A stretch of 64,000 nt of DNA from positions 27,107,370 to 27,171,369 of the forward strand of contig NC_049904.1 of the NCBI RefSeq assembly GCF_001411555.2, read 5' to 3'. Both the position numbers and the translations under genes were made by a program. The DNA is from Juglans regia. Taxonomy: Eukaryota > Streptophyta > Magnoliopsida > Fagales > Juglandaceae. Below are positions 1-12,446 of the stretch, in pieces (the stretch's first letter is position 1; each line of letters opens with the position of its first letter). The notes beneath the pieces were generated by a model. It saw only the letters and a program-made list of their open reading frames with translations. It was not told where the DNA came from and made no database searches.

Positions 1-74
1 ATAAAAATTTGCTAATGTCTATACTAGTCATAAGCGAGAATCAGACAGATAGAAAGGGAGAGAAAAGCCCACAT

Positions 75-842
75 CACCAGATGTGTAATGTAGAGCTGCT
101 GAATATAAGAACTCTTTGTAGAAGCGTAAAAATCAAGTACCCATTTAATTTGCATTTAACCCAAATTACCTTTATTTGCTAACATCATGCATGTGTTTCA
201 CGCGGGAAAAAAAAAAAAAAAAGGGGCTAAAAAAGATTCAGAACAACCTTCCTCTCCAAAATTCCTAGAATATAAAGGTTTCAATCTTGGCTTTTACCGT
301 ACGGAAGAGAATAATGTTGAGTCTTTCTTTTATTTTAGGATTATATGCTGACGCAGCTGACCTTTGGTCATCGATTAAGCAAAATTAATATCCTAGCAAA
401 ATTAAAAGCTCACGTCATCATCACTTGTGTGGTGTAGTGTTGTGAGTAGAAAAATTCTTTATAAAAGCATAAAAATCTAAGTATCCATTTAACTTGTATT
501 TAACAAGGTCCTATTTTAATAGTGAAATGAGATGAAATGAAATAATTTTTTATGAAAGTTAAATAAAATATTATTAAAATATTAATTTTTAATATTATTA
601 TTATTTTAAGATTTAAAAAAATTAATTATTTATTATATTTTATATAAAAATTTTAAAAAATTATAATAATAAGATAAAATAAAATAAAATAAAATAAAAT
701 GAAATCACTTCAATTCATATCCAAACAGAACTTAAAATTTCAATCTCGGCCATACGGCAGAGAATAAAGTTGATCAGTCTTCTTTTATTTGATGATTATA
801 TGCTGACGTTTGTTCATCGATTAAGCAAAATTAATATCCTAG
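75..842. repeat. Imperfect tandem duplication in the upstream region of the ankyrin gene
   Basis: Two diverged units lie head to tail, about 75-395 and 414-842. Both contain the motif 'aagcgtaaaaat' or 'aagcataaaaat', then 'CCATTTAA', then a segment ending in 'tcatcgattaagcaaaatta' at about 375-394 and 815-834. The second unit carries an AT-rich MITE (about 508-725) that the first lacks. The same arrangement recurs upstream of copy 2 (about 21160-21850), so the duplication predates the gene duplication. Confidence 0.7.
508..725. mobile_element. AT-rich MITE in the ankyrin gene promoter
   Basis: The block begins with 'GTCCTATTTTAATAGTG' and GAGATGA-type repeats and ends near 'ATATCCAAACAGAAC'. 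The core is AT-rich with alternating TTATT and AAAAT runs. Closely similar blocks, some inverted, occur at 3645-3838, 21535-21735, 28430-28620 and 62645-62825, so this is a dispersed family. The class is uncertain because no clean target-site duplication was found. Confidence 0.6.
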
Positions 843-886
843 ATCGAATAAAGGTGTCAACCTTGCTTTTTACCCTATTTAAAGAC

Positions 887-892
887 CACGTG
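887..892. promoter_or_regulatory. G-box CACGTG in the ankyrin gene promoter
   Basis: The palindrome CACGTG sits about 105 bp upstream of the TATA box inside 'gaCCACGTGACC'. It is conserved upstream of copy 2 near 21895. G-boxes are bound by plant bZIP and bHLH factors. A GTCAA motif (reverse W-box core) lies nearby at about 855. Confidence 0.45.
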
Positions 893-990
893 ACCTTTAT
901 TTTATACTGTCGTACTGGCTGTCATTGATAATTAGTTACGCAAAGTAGATACCAATTCCGGATCCAACTCTCTTTGCAGATAGACGTCGT

Positions 991-999
991 CTATATAAA
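991..999 (+). promoter_or_regulatory. TATA box of ankyrin gene copy 1
   Basis: The sequence 'CTATATAAAA' lies about 90 bp before the chosen ATG at 1087. That leaves room for a start site near 1025 and a short 5' UTR containing a GA microsatellite (about 1059-1077). The same box is kept upstream of copy 2 at about 21999-22007. Confidence 0.65.
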
Positions 1000-1086
1000 A
1001 CGCATGTATGCATGATAATGCCAGTGCGAGACTAGCTCAACCATTTCCACAGAACTTTGAGAGAGAGAGAGAGAGAGATCCTGACG

Positions 1087-1926
1087 ATGGGGAGAGATTT
1101 GCAGATTGAGACAGAGGTAGAGAAAGATAATGAAAGGAGTGTCTTTTCGGAGGTGAAGAAGCCTTACCGGGCCTTGCTGGAAGAAGACTGGGATGCCATG
1201 AAGAAATTTTACGAGAAAAATCCCCAACTAATCTTTAAACATCTGACAATCGAGCAGGACACTGCATTTCATATTGCGGCATATAGTGAAAGAACAGAAC
1301 TGCTTCGGTGTTTCCTTGGTCTTGTACCTAACTCCAGGCTGTCGGAAGTGTTCTTGTCTAAGAACTGTCACGGTAACAGTACCCTTCACGAGGTAGCCTC
1401 CACGGACAACATTGAAGCAGCAGAGCTCTTGATTAGTAAACTCCAAATGGCTGGTGATCTAGAAAGTACAGCCAGTGGAAACATTAATCAGGTCACCCTG
1501 AAAGAGCTACTGGAGGATCGGAACCAACTTGGTGAAACCCCTCTGTATAGGTCTGCTGCCCTTGGAAAGGACAAAATGCTCAAGTTTTTGGCTAAAAGAG
1601 TTGGGAATATAAAGGATCACTTCCAAAGGAATGACAGCGTCTCCATTCTTCATATCGCTGTCCTTGCCCAACACTTCGGTACTCTCTCTCTCGCATGCAC
1701 GCACGCACGCACGTAAACCAACATTATAAATATAATGGTGTCATGTAGATGATTAGAGCTTGCAGCAAGATGCATTCTAGTTGTTTCTTCCAAATTAATG
1801 CGTTGTACTTTTAAGATCTCACAACTAACATAAATGTTCGAGTTTATTTTCTTCACTAATAAAAACTATTATTCGACTTAAATAGCATGCATGCAGATAA
1901 TGGTGATCTATATATATGTATGTATG

Positions 1927-1965
<39 letters not shown>

Positions 1966-4769
1966 CGATCTATATATTTCAATACATGCAGACACCGCTA
2001 TTTGGTTGCTAGAAAAGGACAAAGAACTTGGAAAAAGAAAGACAGACTCTGGCATGACTTGTCTTCACGTACTAGCGAAAATGCCATCTGCTTTCAAGAG
2101 TTCCTCCCACGAGCACAACATCATCAAGACTCTCCTCTATCATTGTACGTCTCTACGACTCCATCAGGCATTATATGTTACTTGCTTTCACTGTTTCACA
2201 ACGGCATTATATCTGTATGTGGCTCCATATTATAATATGTACTTTGATCTAAAAGCATATAATATTCTTATGATGCATTAGACATCGAAAAGGACATAAT
2301 TACGTACGTAATTAACTTAAACTCTATTGTGAATGATTAATTAAAAAGGTCTTCCTTACCATCTATATGATCGTGACGACGAGGATGAGGATGATAAAGA
2401 TGAAGCCGGTGTAAGAGATTTGGAGAGCGAGCTAAGCAGCAAAAGCCGGCCTCGCATACCAAAAACACATCCATCAGGTAATTTACGTAAGCCAATGAAG
2501 GTATAGGTACTAATTAGCTAGCACGGTACACATATCTCTTTTCTTAGTGTCCCGGTTCATAAATTTTTACATAGATGTTTTGGGCGGAATGCATAAATAT
2601 TGTTAGTCGGTTCCATGCAGATAGAATACCTAGCTAGCTAGCTAGTCAAACTGGGCTGCCCTTCTCTAGGGTCTAGTTTTAAATTGTTTGACTATTTACC
2701 CTAATATTAGAAACATGTCTCTAACCGCGCGTCAAATTTCCACAAAATTGCAGCAATTTCAAGAATATACAATGCTATGTGGAGAACTGCAGCCAAAGGT
2801 GCGACTCATTTTCTTTTGTGTATTAATCTGTCCCCGGAAATCATTTGTGTACTCTTTGGTAATGATTTGTGATGACAATTACTCAGTTGCAACAAAAAAT
2901 CTTGTTCAAAATAAGATATTTAAGATATTTATATTTATTTTGATATTTATATATGCATGTTACATAAATATTAGAATGGCCATCCATCGAGAAAGTCTGG
3001 AAGAGGAGAAGAACAAACAAATCAGCTCTAAGACTCACAAAATTGCTGGTGCAAATGGATACTACGTGGGAAAAGAGTTTTACAGTAGAAGACAAGACGC
3101 TTTCCTTGGGGAGTGTGGGCAGTTTGGATGATGTTGAAGGAGGAAAATCAAGCACCAGCAGTACTAGTACTACAGCTACTGTTGGAGAAGGTAAATCATC
3201 AGGATCTGGATCAGAACAGGAACCTTACACCCCATTGCTGATTGCAGCCACTGAAGGAATAGTTGAAATAGTGCGCGAGATACTACAACAGCATCCTCAG
3301 GCAATTGACCACTTGAGTAAGGATGAGGAAAACATATTGCACGTGGCTATTAGCCACCGTCAATTAGAAGTCTTTAAGTATCTAAAGAAGAAGAAACTAA
3401 TTCTGAGATGTAGGTTGGTCTCGAGGATCAATGTGCGAGGCTACACCATATTGCATCAGGTCGCCGACATTAAAAACAGACGTGGAGGAAACAAAACTGT
3501 TGGTGGCCCTGCATTCGATTTCAGTGAAGAGTTGAGATGGTCGGAGGTAATTAATATTAATTTAGCTCCTTACCTTAATTTTTATCTGATCAAATGGTTT
3601 TATATATATTTCTTAGACTTTTTGTCCGAATACTTGACTCGATAATTTTCACAAAATTTTTCATCTTATCTTATCGCATCTTATCTGATCATTAAATTTT
3701 TACATAAAATAAAATAAATAATTCAATTTTTTTAAATCTTAAAATAAAAATAATATTAAAAAAATATATTTTAACAATAATATTTTTTTTAAATTTTAAT
3801 TTTTATCTCAATTTATCTTACCCGCAAAAACAAACAGTGAGAGATACAAATAATTAAAGTAGGTCAGATAATATTTATTAAATATTTAATATTATCCGAA
3901 AGAGTGTGAAACCTATTACACGTATTTCATGTCTCTCTGACGGTAGTCCTAGCTAGGAGATCTAAATCATAAAGTTTGTGATTGAGACGATATAAAGCAG
4001 TTTTAATTTTGATCTTTTAATAATTTTAGTAGTGTTTGTATGAGTTTTAGTCATTTAATATTATATATATTTATATATCTGAAATGGACTCTCTTATAAG
4101 CAGCGTGTGCAAAAGATTATGCCACCCCATTATACCTTGCACCGCGACAATCATGGTCGGACTGCAAGCGAGCTCTTCAGACAGAAACACGATCCGCTTC
4201 TCATGGAAGCAAAAAAGTGGCTGAAGGATACCACTGGATCGAGCTCTACCGTCGCCATCCTCGTCGCCGGTCTTGTTTTCGCAGCTGCCTACTCCGTTCC
4301 AGGAGGTACCGACGTATCCGGCGTCCCAAGATCCCTTCACTCTCCCATCTATATGGTCTTCACCATCACGGATATTTTCGCCCTTGTGAGCTCCTTAACC
4401 TCCGTCGTCATGTTCCTCACGATCACTTCATCTCCGCTTGAACAAGAATATTTCCACTATAATATCCCCCGGAAGCTGTTGATCGGCTTCATTTGTCTCT
4501 TCGTCTCCATGATACTGTCCATGATTTCCTTCTCTGCGAGTCTTCTGCTCATACTTCGTTTTGATCAGAAGAGATCTTGGACTCTGACTGTGACTTACGC
4601 TGTTGCACTCCTTCCAGCTTGCCTTTTTGGGATTTTTCAGTTTCCCTTGTACGCTTCGGTCACTAGAAGTACTTTGCACTACCTACGAAAGACAATAACG
4701 AAGAAGGTTCTTCCCCAGGCATTCCTTCCTTGTAAATCCCTCAAGAAAGGCAAGCGAAAGTCCTATTGA
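1087..4769 (+). CDS. Ankyrin-repeat, PGG-domain membrane protein (ACD6/ITN1-like), copy 1, intact
   Basis: The model has six exons: 1087-1678, 1992-2144, 2349-2477, 2754-2798, 2975-3546 and 4104-4769. Every junction is GT..AG and the phases match, giving 718 codons with no stop. Ankyrin-type helices are seen near residues 57-80 (DTAFHIAA), 97-118 (NSTLHEVA), 149-170 (GETPLY), 185-205 (SILHIAV) and in exon 2 (GMTCLHVLA). An acidic stretch (YDRDDEDEDD) follows in exon 3. After a Ser/Gly-rich linker (about 362-388) come further repeats (PYTPLLIAA, ENILHVAI, GYTILHQVA). Exon 6 holds the PGG domain (VPGGT at about 562-566), about four hydrophobic segments and a basic tail (KKGKRKSY). Family members sit in membranes and act in salicylate-linked defence, cell death or salt response; the role here is inferred. 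The ATG at 1087 follows a TATA box by 90 bp. Exon 4 encodes only about 15 residues, so gene finders may miss it. Confidence 0.88.
1912..1965. repeat. TATG/TA microsatellite in intron 1
   Basis: A run of TATG units followed by about 18 TA units lies in intron 1, shortly before the exon 2 acceptor at 1991. Confidence 0.85.
3645..3838. mobile_element. AT-rich MITE in the last intron of copy 1
   Basis: The block contains 'TTTTTACATAAAATAAAAT' and the same core as the blocks at 28430-28620 and 62645-62825. It lies in intron 5 of copy 1 (3547-4103). The matching block in copy 2 sits just right of LTR-like insertion B, so the MITE was there before the duplication. Confidence 0.6.
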
Positions 4770-5280
4770 GACAGCGTGTATATATATATATATGTATGTA
4801 TGTATGTATACATACATATATATATATATATACATACACATATGCACGATGAGAGTACTTTTCTGAATTAGAAGCAAGAGCATCGACATTAATAAGTACT
4901 GATCCTAGATCCTTTTCAGGATGGCCTGGAGGGCAGGGTTTTTTTTTCTCTTTTTTATTGTTTTGGATTTTGATAAAATAATGGTGTGTTTTTATATTAC
5001 ATGATATGGATTATGAATAAGATCATGTCACATATAGACGTGAAATCACAATCTGCTTGTATGAGTTAGCTTAATTTATATATAATGAAATAACAAGAAC
5101 ATGTTGTTTTCAATTATTACTGATCATATTAATGTTTTTGGTCCTTTTAGTTTTTTCTCTACTTATTTTCCATCCAAAAAGTTAATTATGTAATTTTTAT
5201 CTAACTTATGACCATTGACCATATTAAATGTTAAATATACGCATTTAGATCCTTATCTTGTAGAACATACTCTTCAATAA

Positions 5281-5318
<38 letters not shown>

Positions 5319-5760
5319 TAAAGCACAAGGATATATGATCGTTGTGAATTTAGAGACTGAGAGTCTTGGTTTTGCTTATACAATATTGATATTTCTTTAT
5401 CATTGAATTTATACAATTAGGTGATCAGCATAGGAATATGATTATATGTTTATGAACGGGCAGTCAATTAAGAGGGACCGATCGAAGGCCGACAGGCACT
5501 TGTTCTTCGAGATATATGGACTTGAGACATGATATAGCTTGATTCTTATAACGAACGCACCATATTGTTCAATGGCATTTGCAAAATAAGAATAAATTGG
5601 TTCAAAACTCATGGAAAACCTGATCAAGTATATATTATGCCATGATATTCCTCGATCGGAATTCATTCATGAGATATATTTATTCTGTCTTGTAGAGAAA
5701 TAGAACGTACGGGTACGAAAGAAAATGGCACCACATCTTTCCTGGACTAAGTAGTACTGA
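4770..5760. other. 3' flank of ankyrin copy 1 (duplicated segment)
   Basis: No coding sequence is recognised. There are TATG/TA tracts at about 4778-4842 and TA/CA at about 5280-5319. The segment matches the 3' flank of copy 2, which CACTA-2 splits into 32207-32471 and 47622-48550. The uninterrupted CACTA-2 target reads 'catgtcACAtatagacg' at about 5024-5040. Confidence 0.75.
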
Positions 5761-6033
5761 TTCCCTAATTTGTATAAGAAAAGCAACACTTAATGTTAAT
5801 TACGTTTTTATTCAAATCTCTTCAAGAATTCTGTCTGTAGTGCTTTACATATATATACATGTATTGACTTATAAACAAGGAAAGTAATTTACAAGGAAAG
5901 AACTGAAAACAGGAAAAAACAGAGCAAGTCAGCAAGCTGGAGGCGCGGACGTGAAGGTGCTGATCATGAAATCATGCCGATCATGATACGCTCCTGCGCT
6001 GGAATCATGCAGATCGCAATACGCTCTTGTCAG

Positions 6034-6258
6034 CTACGATGTTGGCTTGATTGGTGGGATCTCTTTTACACGCCCCCGCAAGATCGACTCGCCGTCGGTG
6101 ATGCCGATCTTGGATCGCAAGAAACCAAAGCGAGAACGAGGATGAGCTTTGGTCATCAAGTCAGTAAGCTGATCATGTGAGGATACGTGACTGACATGCA
6201 GCAGCCCCTTTGCAACGTAATCCCGGACAAAATGTAAGTCTATTGCAATGTGCTTCAT
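6034..6258 (-). pseudogene. Ty1/copia polyprotein fragment, C-terminal end of RNase H
   Basis: The minus-strand reading contains [17 protein letters not shown], then [17 protein letters not shown] and then [10 protein letters not shown]. This is the characteristic C-terminal tail of plant Ty1/copia polyproteins. Only about 75 codons remain, with no upstream reverse transcriptase or integrase in the window. The fragment stops against the left end of CACTA-1 near 6296. Sequence to its left (about 5780-5960, containing a TATA-like 'acatgtatatatatg' on the minus strand) may be its 3' UTR or LTR, but I could not define LTR ends. Confidence 0.8.
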
Positions 6259-6465
6259 GCGGGAATGATGGACGGGATTTAAACTTAACTGAGTATACTA
6301 CAACAAAAAGTGGCTTTTGTGGCCAAATTTATTTCCGGCAACAAAAATCTGGCGGCAAAAAGGCAGTTTTTGCTGTTGAGACACTAAACTTCCGACATCT
6401 CAGCATTTCCCCAGAAAAATAATCTTTCTCCGCCGAAAATGTATGTGGCCATGGACATAAATAAT

Positions 6466-6606
6466 GAGCAATGCTAGGTACAGTCCCCATTTGGGGACTG
6501 CAATGCAAGCTCATGCTAATTATCCCTCCTAAAATTATGTTTTCTCCTATTTTATAATGTGTTTGCACATGCAGTCTCCACTTGAAGACTGCAAATAGAA
6601 TTTCTC
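6466..6606. mobile_element. 141-bp MULE-type MITE nested in CACTA-1
   Basis: The left end GAGCAATGCTAGGTACAGTC and the reverse complement of the right end, GAGAAATTCTATTTGCAGTC, form imperfect terminal inverted repeats. A 9-bp direct repeat ATAAATAAT flanks both sides (6457-6465 and 6607-6615). Nine-base duplications are typical of Mutator-like elements. It encodes nothing. Confidence 0.75.
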
Positions 6607-7139
6607 ATAAATAATATATTACGGCGCATTTTAGTCTATTGCGGCGATAATGGTTAGACGCAAAAAAATAAGATGTCACCAGGTTTATTGGGGCGGCTAT
6701 TGTCGCTGCAATAAACCTTATATTGTAAATCATCTCACATATTTCCTTTTCTTTTTCCTCTCCCTCTACCTCTTTTTCCTTCCCATGAAAGATCTCTTCC
6801 TGCGAGATTCTAGAAAACCCATACCCTAACCAGTTGACCGCCTCTGTTGACCACCACCTTCTCGCAACAGTCACCACGATTCTCTATATTTCCTTTTGGT
6901 CAAAAACCTACACCGATAAAACCGTCTCACCCATTCTCAATCACCATCTGCGCTGAAATCCATCCCAAACTTGAGCGAAATTGACGGCGATTTCCACATA
7001 GCTGCCCATCCTAATCCACGAGAATCAATTGTGGACGACGAATTACAACATGACGAGCTTGTGAGTTGCGATCCTTAGCACTAATTTGTGCTTGATATCG
7101 ATTAAATTTAAACCCAATACCGTAGAAATCTGGGGCGAA

Positions 7140-9556
7140 TCCAGCAAGGTCAGTCCAATCATTTATGCTTAAATTTTGATTTTTATGATCTTTAGGTCCT
7201 TAGTAGATAGTTAATGCAATCTGTTAGTTTAATGATGTACGATTATAAAATGTTTTGCTTTTGATTTTGGTTAACTGAAATTTAGTTGCTACACATGGTT
7301 GAGTCTCAACGTCATTTGAATGTGCTTATTTCAAATAAAAGAACCATTATCCTCCTCTATTTGTTAAGTCTATTAACTGCATGTCATGGACATTTGTTGG
7401 GGAGGAAATACCAAGTGAGAGGAACAAAGAACTTTTTAGATTTTCTGTCTGTATTGGTTTAGAGTGAACTCTGTGGGGGTTTAGTTTTTACATGAAGAAC
7501 TATTTTTTAAAAGGTACTGGGAATATTGTTTCTCTTTAGACATCATATAATGTAATGGTCTAGGTGTTGAAGTTGGAATAAATCCCTATTAAATTTAGTG
7601 TATCTTTCACTGACGTCATTTGTTATTTACACATTGCTCCCAAGGCAGAACAGAGAAACAAATTCAGATTGTGTTGTCAATAGATACAACAAAATCACAG
7701 GGATTGTGTAACCTCCCATCTTTTAGTTTTTCTGACCTTTATACAATGATATAGTTGGGTTGGAGAATCCTATGGTATTTTAGTTTTTAGATGTGGAGTT
7801 TATGATGCAACCCTGTTTTGTTTTGTTCGATTATACAGTTTAGTTCAATCAAAACTTTCATTTCTGGTTTCCTCGACAACCTGCATTTAGTTAAAAGTAG
7901 ATCTACTTTTAACTTACTACCTGCATCCTAGGAGTAAGAACTAGTTATCGGAGCCTTACCCGGGTGGGAAATAGCACTAACAATTAGGTTTTGATATACA
8001 TAGTTTACTCAATCTGCTGGCACTTATGGATAATCACTACATAAGTACATGCATTAACCACATTTTGCATTACCCACATTTTGCATAATCAAGTTAATCT
8101 GTCGGTTTTTTTTTTATATATATATAATTTTCTATTTTTACATTTCACATCTCAATTTTGCATCGGTCAGATCTTTATTGGATAATCAATGCGGACTCAT
8201 ATTGATCATTCTATTTTTAGTGCAACACAGGTTCACTATGTACTTCATTTGAATAGGCATACACTAACATATTCAACACTCCTATGAGAAGTACCTAGAC
8301 TTCTTTCACCCCTTTACAAACATTAACTTATGCATTACATATGTATATAGTCATAGCATATCGAATTGCCATTATTGTATTCTAAATGACTAGGGAACAC
8401 AGGATATGCACAACAATCTAGAAAATTCTATTTTATGCTTCCTTCCACAAATTCACAAATTATTAATTTGTGTGTTTAAATACTGATAAGGAAAAATATC
8501 AAGTAGTTTCTATCCAAAACAGTCATGCCAGAAATGCACTATCTCTACTTATAGTCTTTTCTTTCTCTTATTGTCTTCAAGCTATGTTCTTTGGCACTTG
8601 TACTGAGATCAGTGGTTTTGATCTCTTCTATAATTGTTGGTGTGATAAAGAATAACAAAGTTCAAGGTTAGCATTAACTGAATTGTGGTAGTAGGTAGAT
8701 ATATAACACCATTGGAGTAGGTAACTGTATTAAAAGCATTTTATGCCCAGTTTATACTTTTTTCAGTTAATGTGCATAATTGCTGAGCTACCAGATTTTC
8801 TATCTCTCTCTGTGTGTGTGTTTGTGTACATATATAAAAAATGAGCATTTAATGTAATGGTATCTGGCAAGTCCGCATGCTAATGAGAAGTTAAGGTCGT
8901 GTATATGAAGATCATGCACACTTAAGGTAAAATCAAAACTAGCATACTGTTTTTCAATGTGGCTTTCTCAATGTGATCACCACGGCCTAGTGTAATGGTA
9001 TTTTTCATAATTTATATTTATTACACCTAACATGAAATCAGCTTTCTGTTAAGAAAATATACATATATAATTATTTTTTATATCAACTATACCTCATACA
9101 ATAGCTTATAGAGTTGGGGAATACACACACCATAACCCTAGTTATATATACTTAGCTAGATGGATTACACTTTTTGCATTATTATTATAGGCTTAAGCAA
9201 ACAGAAATAACACTTATTTGAACCCCTATTTATAAAAGCAAAGGGTAATATCACCATTATTATTTACTTCAGTTTATCATTAGGACTATAAGCTTGTGCA
9301 TTTCCAAGATTTTGGTATGAACTATTTGTCATCAAGGCAACACTAAATACTCTTAGTGATACCCAATCATAATGTACATAATTTGAATCTATAAGGATTT
9401 CTTTCTAACTAGCACTATCACTGCAAAAATCCAAAATTTGCATGCAGTATGTTTTCTATAACTATGCCTTTCGTTATTTTTCTATTTGTTTGGAACTTTG
9501 TATATTCATCAATAGCCGTATACATTTCACACTTCCATTTGTGGCATCATATCTAG
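7140..9556. other. Non-coding 5' part of CACTA-1
   Basis: I see no convincing coding sequence. By position it corresponds to the leader and intron of the TNP2 transcription unit, and it ends in the acceptor 'tctAG' directly before the ATG at 9557. The same acceptor-ATG arrangement occurs in CACTA-2. Confidence 0.5.
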
Positions 9557-11495
9557 ATGGACAAGACGTGGATGGATATTGAAGATAGATTTGTGTCTAA
9601 CGAATATGCATCGGGGGTTAACCATTTCATGACTATGGCTCGGGAACATGCACCCGGAGGAGTTGACATTAGGTGTTCGTGTCGTAGATGTCATAATATG
9701 TTCTTCCATCCAATAAATGTGGTCGAGGAGTATTTATTTATCATAGGGATTGGTCCATCTTATAAGGCCTGGATATTTCATAGTGAGGATGAAGTATTGG
9801 ATGTTAGTTCCTCAGATTATGGTGATGAGGCAAGCTTAAATGATGGCTACATTGATGATATGGATGAGATGCTGGATGACATTCAGGCTGGAGCCTCTAT
9901 GGACCACCCAGACGGCTTTCAAAGACCTACTCATGGTGTAACAGAAGGGAGTCCAGGTGCCAACTTCGCTGAATTGTTAGAAGATTCACGTCGTCCACTC
10001 TATCCATCGTGCCTAAAGTTTTCAAAGCTATCATTTATCATAAAGTTGCTTCATGTCAAGACAGTTGGTAGTTGGAGTGTTAAATCCTTTAACATGGTTA
10101 TTAAGTTGTTGAAAGATGCATTTCCTAATGCTCTTCTCCCTGACTCATACAATGAGGCATGCCGCTTGGAACGTGGCCTCGGCTTTAATTACACCAAGAT
10201 AGATGCTTGTTTGAATGATTGTGTTCTTTTTTAGAAGGAACATTCTGATAAAGAGAAGTGCCCTAAATGCAACACTCTGAAGTGGGTGTTAAGCACTAAT
10301 AAGGCAAAGAAAATTCCACACAAAGTGCTGAGATATTTCCCTTTGATCCCAAGGTTGCAAAGACTATTTGTGTCAAGTAAGATTGTCGTGGCAATGAGGT
10401 GGCATGCTTGTGAACGGGTCAACGATGCTAACGTCATGAGGCATCCTGCAAATTCGAAGGTCTGGCAAGGTTTTGATCTCCAGTATCCTACGTTTGCCTC
10501 TGATTCTCGTAATGTGAGAATTGGTTTAGCTAGTGATGGTTTTAACCTCGAGTTGAATTAGACAAAAAGAAGTATATTTTTTGAGCTACCTTATTGTTCT
10601 TCCTTGGGTTTGAGACATAACCTCGACGTCATGCATATTGAGAAGAACATATGTGATAGCATATTAGGCACTTTGATGAATATCGATGGAAAAAGTAAGG
10701 ACTCCGCCAATGCACGAAGGGATTTAGCCAACCTTGGCATACGGAAGAATTACACTTACAACAGGATGGTGATTGTTATGCCATGAGGTTTGCATGTTAC
10801 CAATTAAATAAACATGAGAAGAGATCTTTCTGTGAGTAGTTGGTAAATGTTAAGTTCCCTAATGGTTTTGCTCAAACATTGCTCAATGTGTTAATGTTAG
10901 TGAATCAAAGATCTTAGGCATGAAAAGTTATGATTATCATATTTTCATGCAAAGATTGCTTCCAGTTGTGATTGGTGGATACTTTACGAGTGATGTTCGA
11001 CAAGCTTTGATAGAGTTAAGTACCTTCTTCAAAAAATTTTGTACACGGGCATTATGCATTGATGTCATATAGAGGCTACAAACTGACATCTATATTCTTC
11101 TTTGTAAACTTGAAATGATATTCCCACCTACATTTTTTGATATAATGGTGCATCTCGCAATCCATTTGCCACACAAAACCTTACTTGCGGGACCTGTGCA
11201 ATATAGGTGGATGTATCCCTTTGAAAGATATCTAGGAAAGTTCAAGCGCTATGTCAAAAATAAAGCCCATCTAGAAGGCTCAATTGCCGAGGCCTATGTT
11301 CATGTGGAGTGCCTTACATTTTGCTCAACTTATCTCCATGACATTGAGACAACTTTTAATAGAGACGAACGAAATGTGGATGTTGGTCAAGACCTTGGAG
11401 AAAAAAGTTTGTCTGTTTTCTCCCAAAAGGTTCGACCGATGGGTTCTTCTTCCGCTAAAAGGTTGGATGATCCACTTTTTACAAAAGCAGAGTAG
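9557..11495 (+). pseudogene. TNP2-like CACTA transposase, degenerate
   Basis: The N-terminus (MDKTWMDIEDRF, with CSCRRCHN) matches the transposase-associated domain and lines up with the CACTA-2 protein. The frame is broken by a TGG to TAG change at about 10232. It resumes through VLRYFPLIPRLQRLF to LASDGFN. About 570 bp of the Transposase_21 core are then missing relative to CACTA-2, and the sequence rejoins at HNLDVMHIEKNI (about 10616). Part of 10790-11110 is frameshifted. A DUF4218-type segment (QYRWMYPFERYLGKFKRYV) is open from 11115 to 11495. The C-terminal DUF4216 exon is absent. The gene cannot make an active transposase. Confidence 0.88.
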
Positions 11496-11529
11496 TACAT
11501 GCTCAACAATTGTCTTAAGATCGGAAAAA

Positions 11530-11955
11530 GTATAGATTTCATGGGAAACGATCTGTTTCTCACCAATTTGTGTGGTGGGAGACCCGTGGCATAAAACTGG
11601 TGGGGAAAAATTCTTTTTCCACCAAACCACAAGTTCATGGGAAAAGTTTTTTTTTTTCCCATAAACTACCATGGTGGTTAAAACATTTTTTCTTCCTGGC
11701 AAATAAGGTTTCATCTGGTATGGTGTGGTGAGAAATAACAATATTTTCCATGGAAAGAGGTTGTGGCAAAAAGTATTTATCCAGGACATGTCTTTATGGG
11801 AAAAAATTATTTTCCCATAAAATACTTTCTTGGAAAATATATATTTTCCACACAATATTTCATCAGAAATACTTATTTACGGAGAAATATTATCACGGAA
11901 TATAATCACTTCCAGCAAAAAAATAGTATTTGTCACGAGTTACATTCATGACAAA
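11530..11955. repeat. Subterminal-type repeat array inside CACTA-1
   Basis: Many inverted and direct copies of motifs such as 'tGGGAAAA', 'TTTTCCCA' and 'CCATGG' occur right after the broken transposase. They resemble the array at 16080-16260 near the right terminus. Such arrays bind the element's own DNA-binding protein in En/Spm. Finding one here suggests that 11955-15790 was inserted into, or copied beside, the original right end. Confidence 0.5.
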
Positions 11956-12446
11956 TGCTAAGAGATTTTAGAAAAAAAAAATTGTAAAATACAAAAATGA
12001 GACTGAGCCAAAAATAATCAAAACAAATAGACTAATATAGGGTAAAATAAATATATCCAAACCTTCGAGATCCAAATTCACTTTTATAATAAGATCCAAA
12101 TTCACTTTTATAATAATTAAAAAAAACATGTAAAATTGTGCTAACATAAAAACTTCTAATTATAACCCAAGAGAGGAAATTATCCATACAATTTATACAC
12201 ATACATCACACAACTACAAAACTTTATAAGTTACAATTCATGGTTCTACAAAACCACAATCATACAATCCATTCAAGCTTTATAAGATCAACATACAATC
12301 CATTCAAAACACTCATTTATTTTTACAAGTTTCATCCATACCCTATACATTTAATATACACATATTTGTCTATTAACCCAACATCATCATCATACTTTAC
12401 AAACTCCCTACAACTCCAAAACACTTCAAAATAATTCATCACTATC

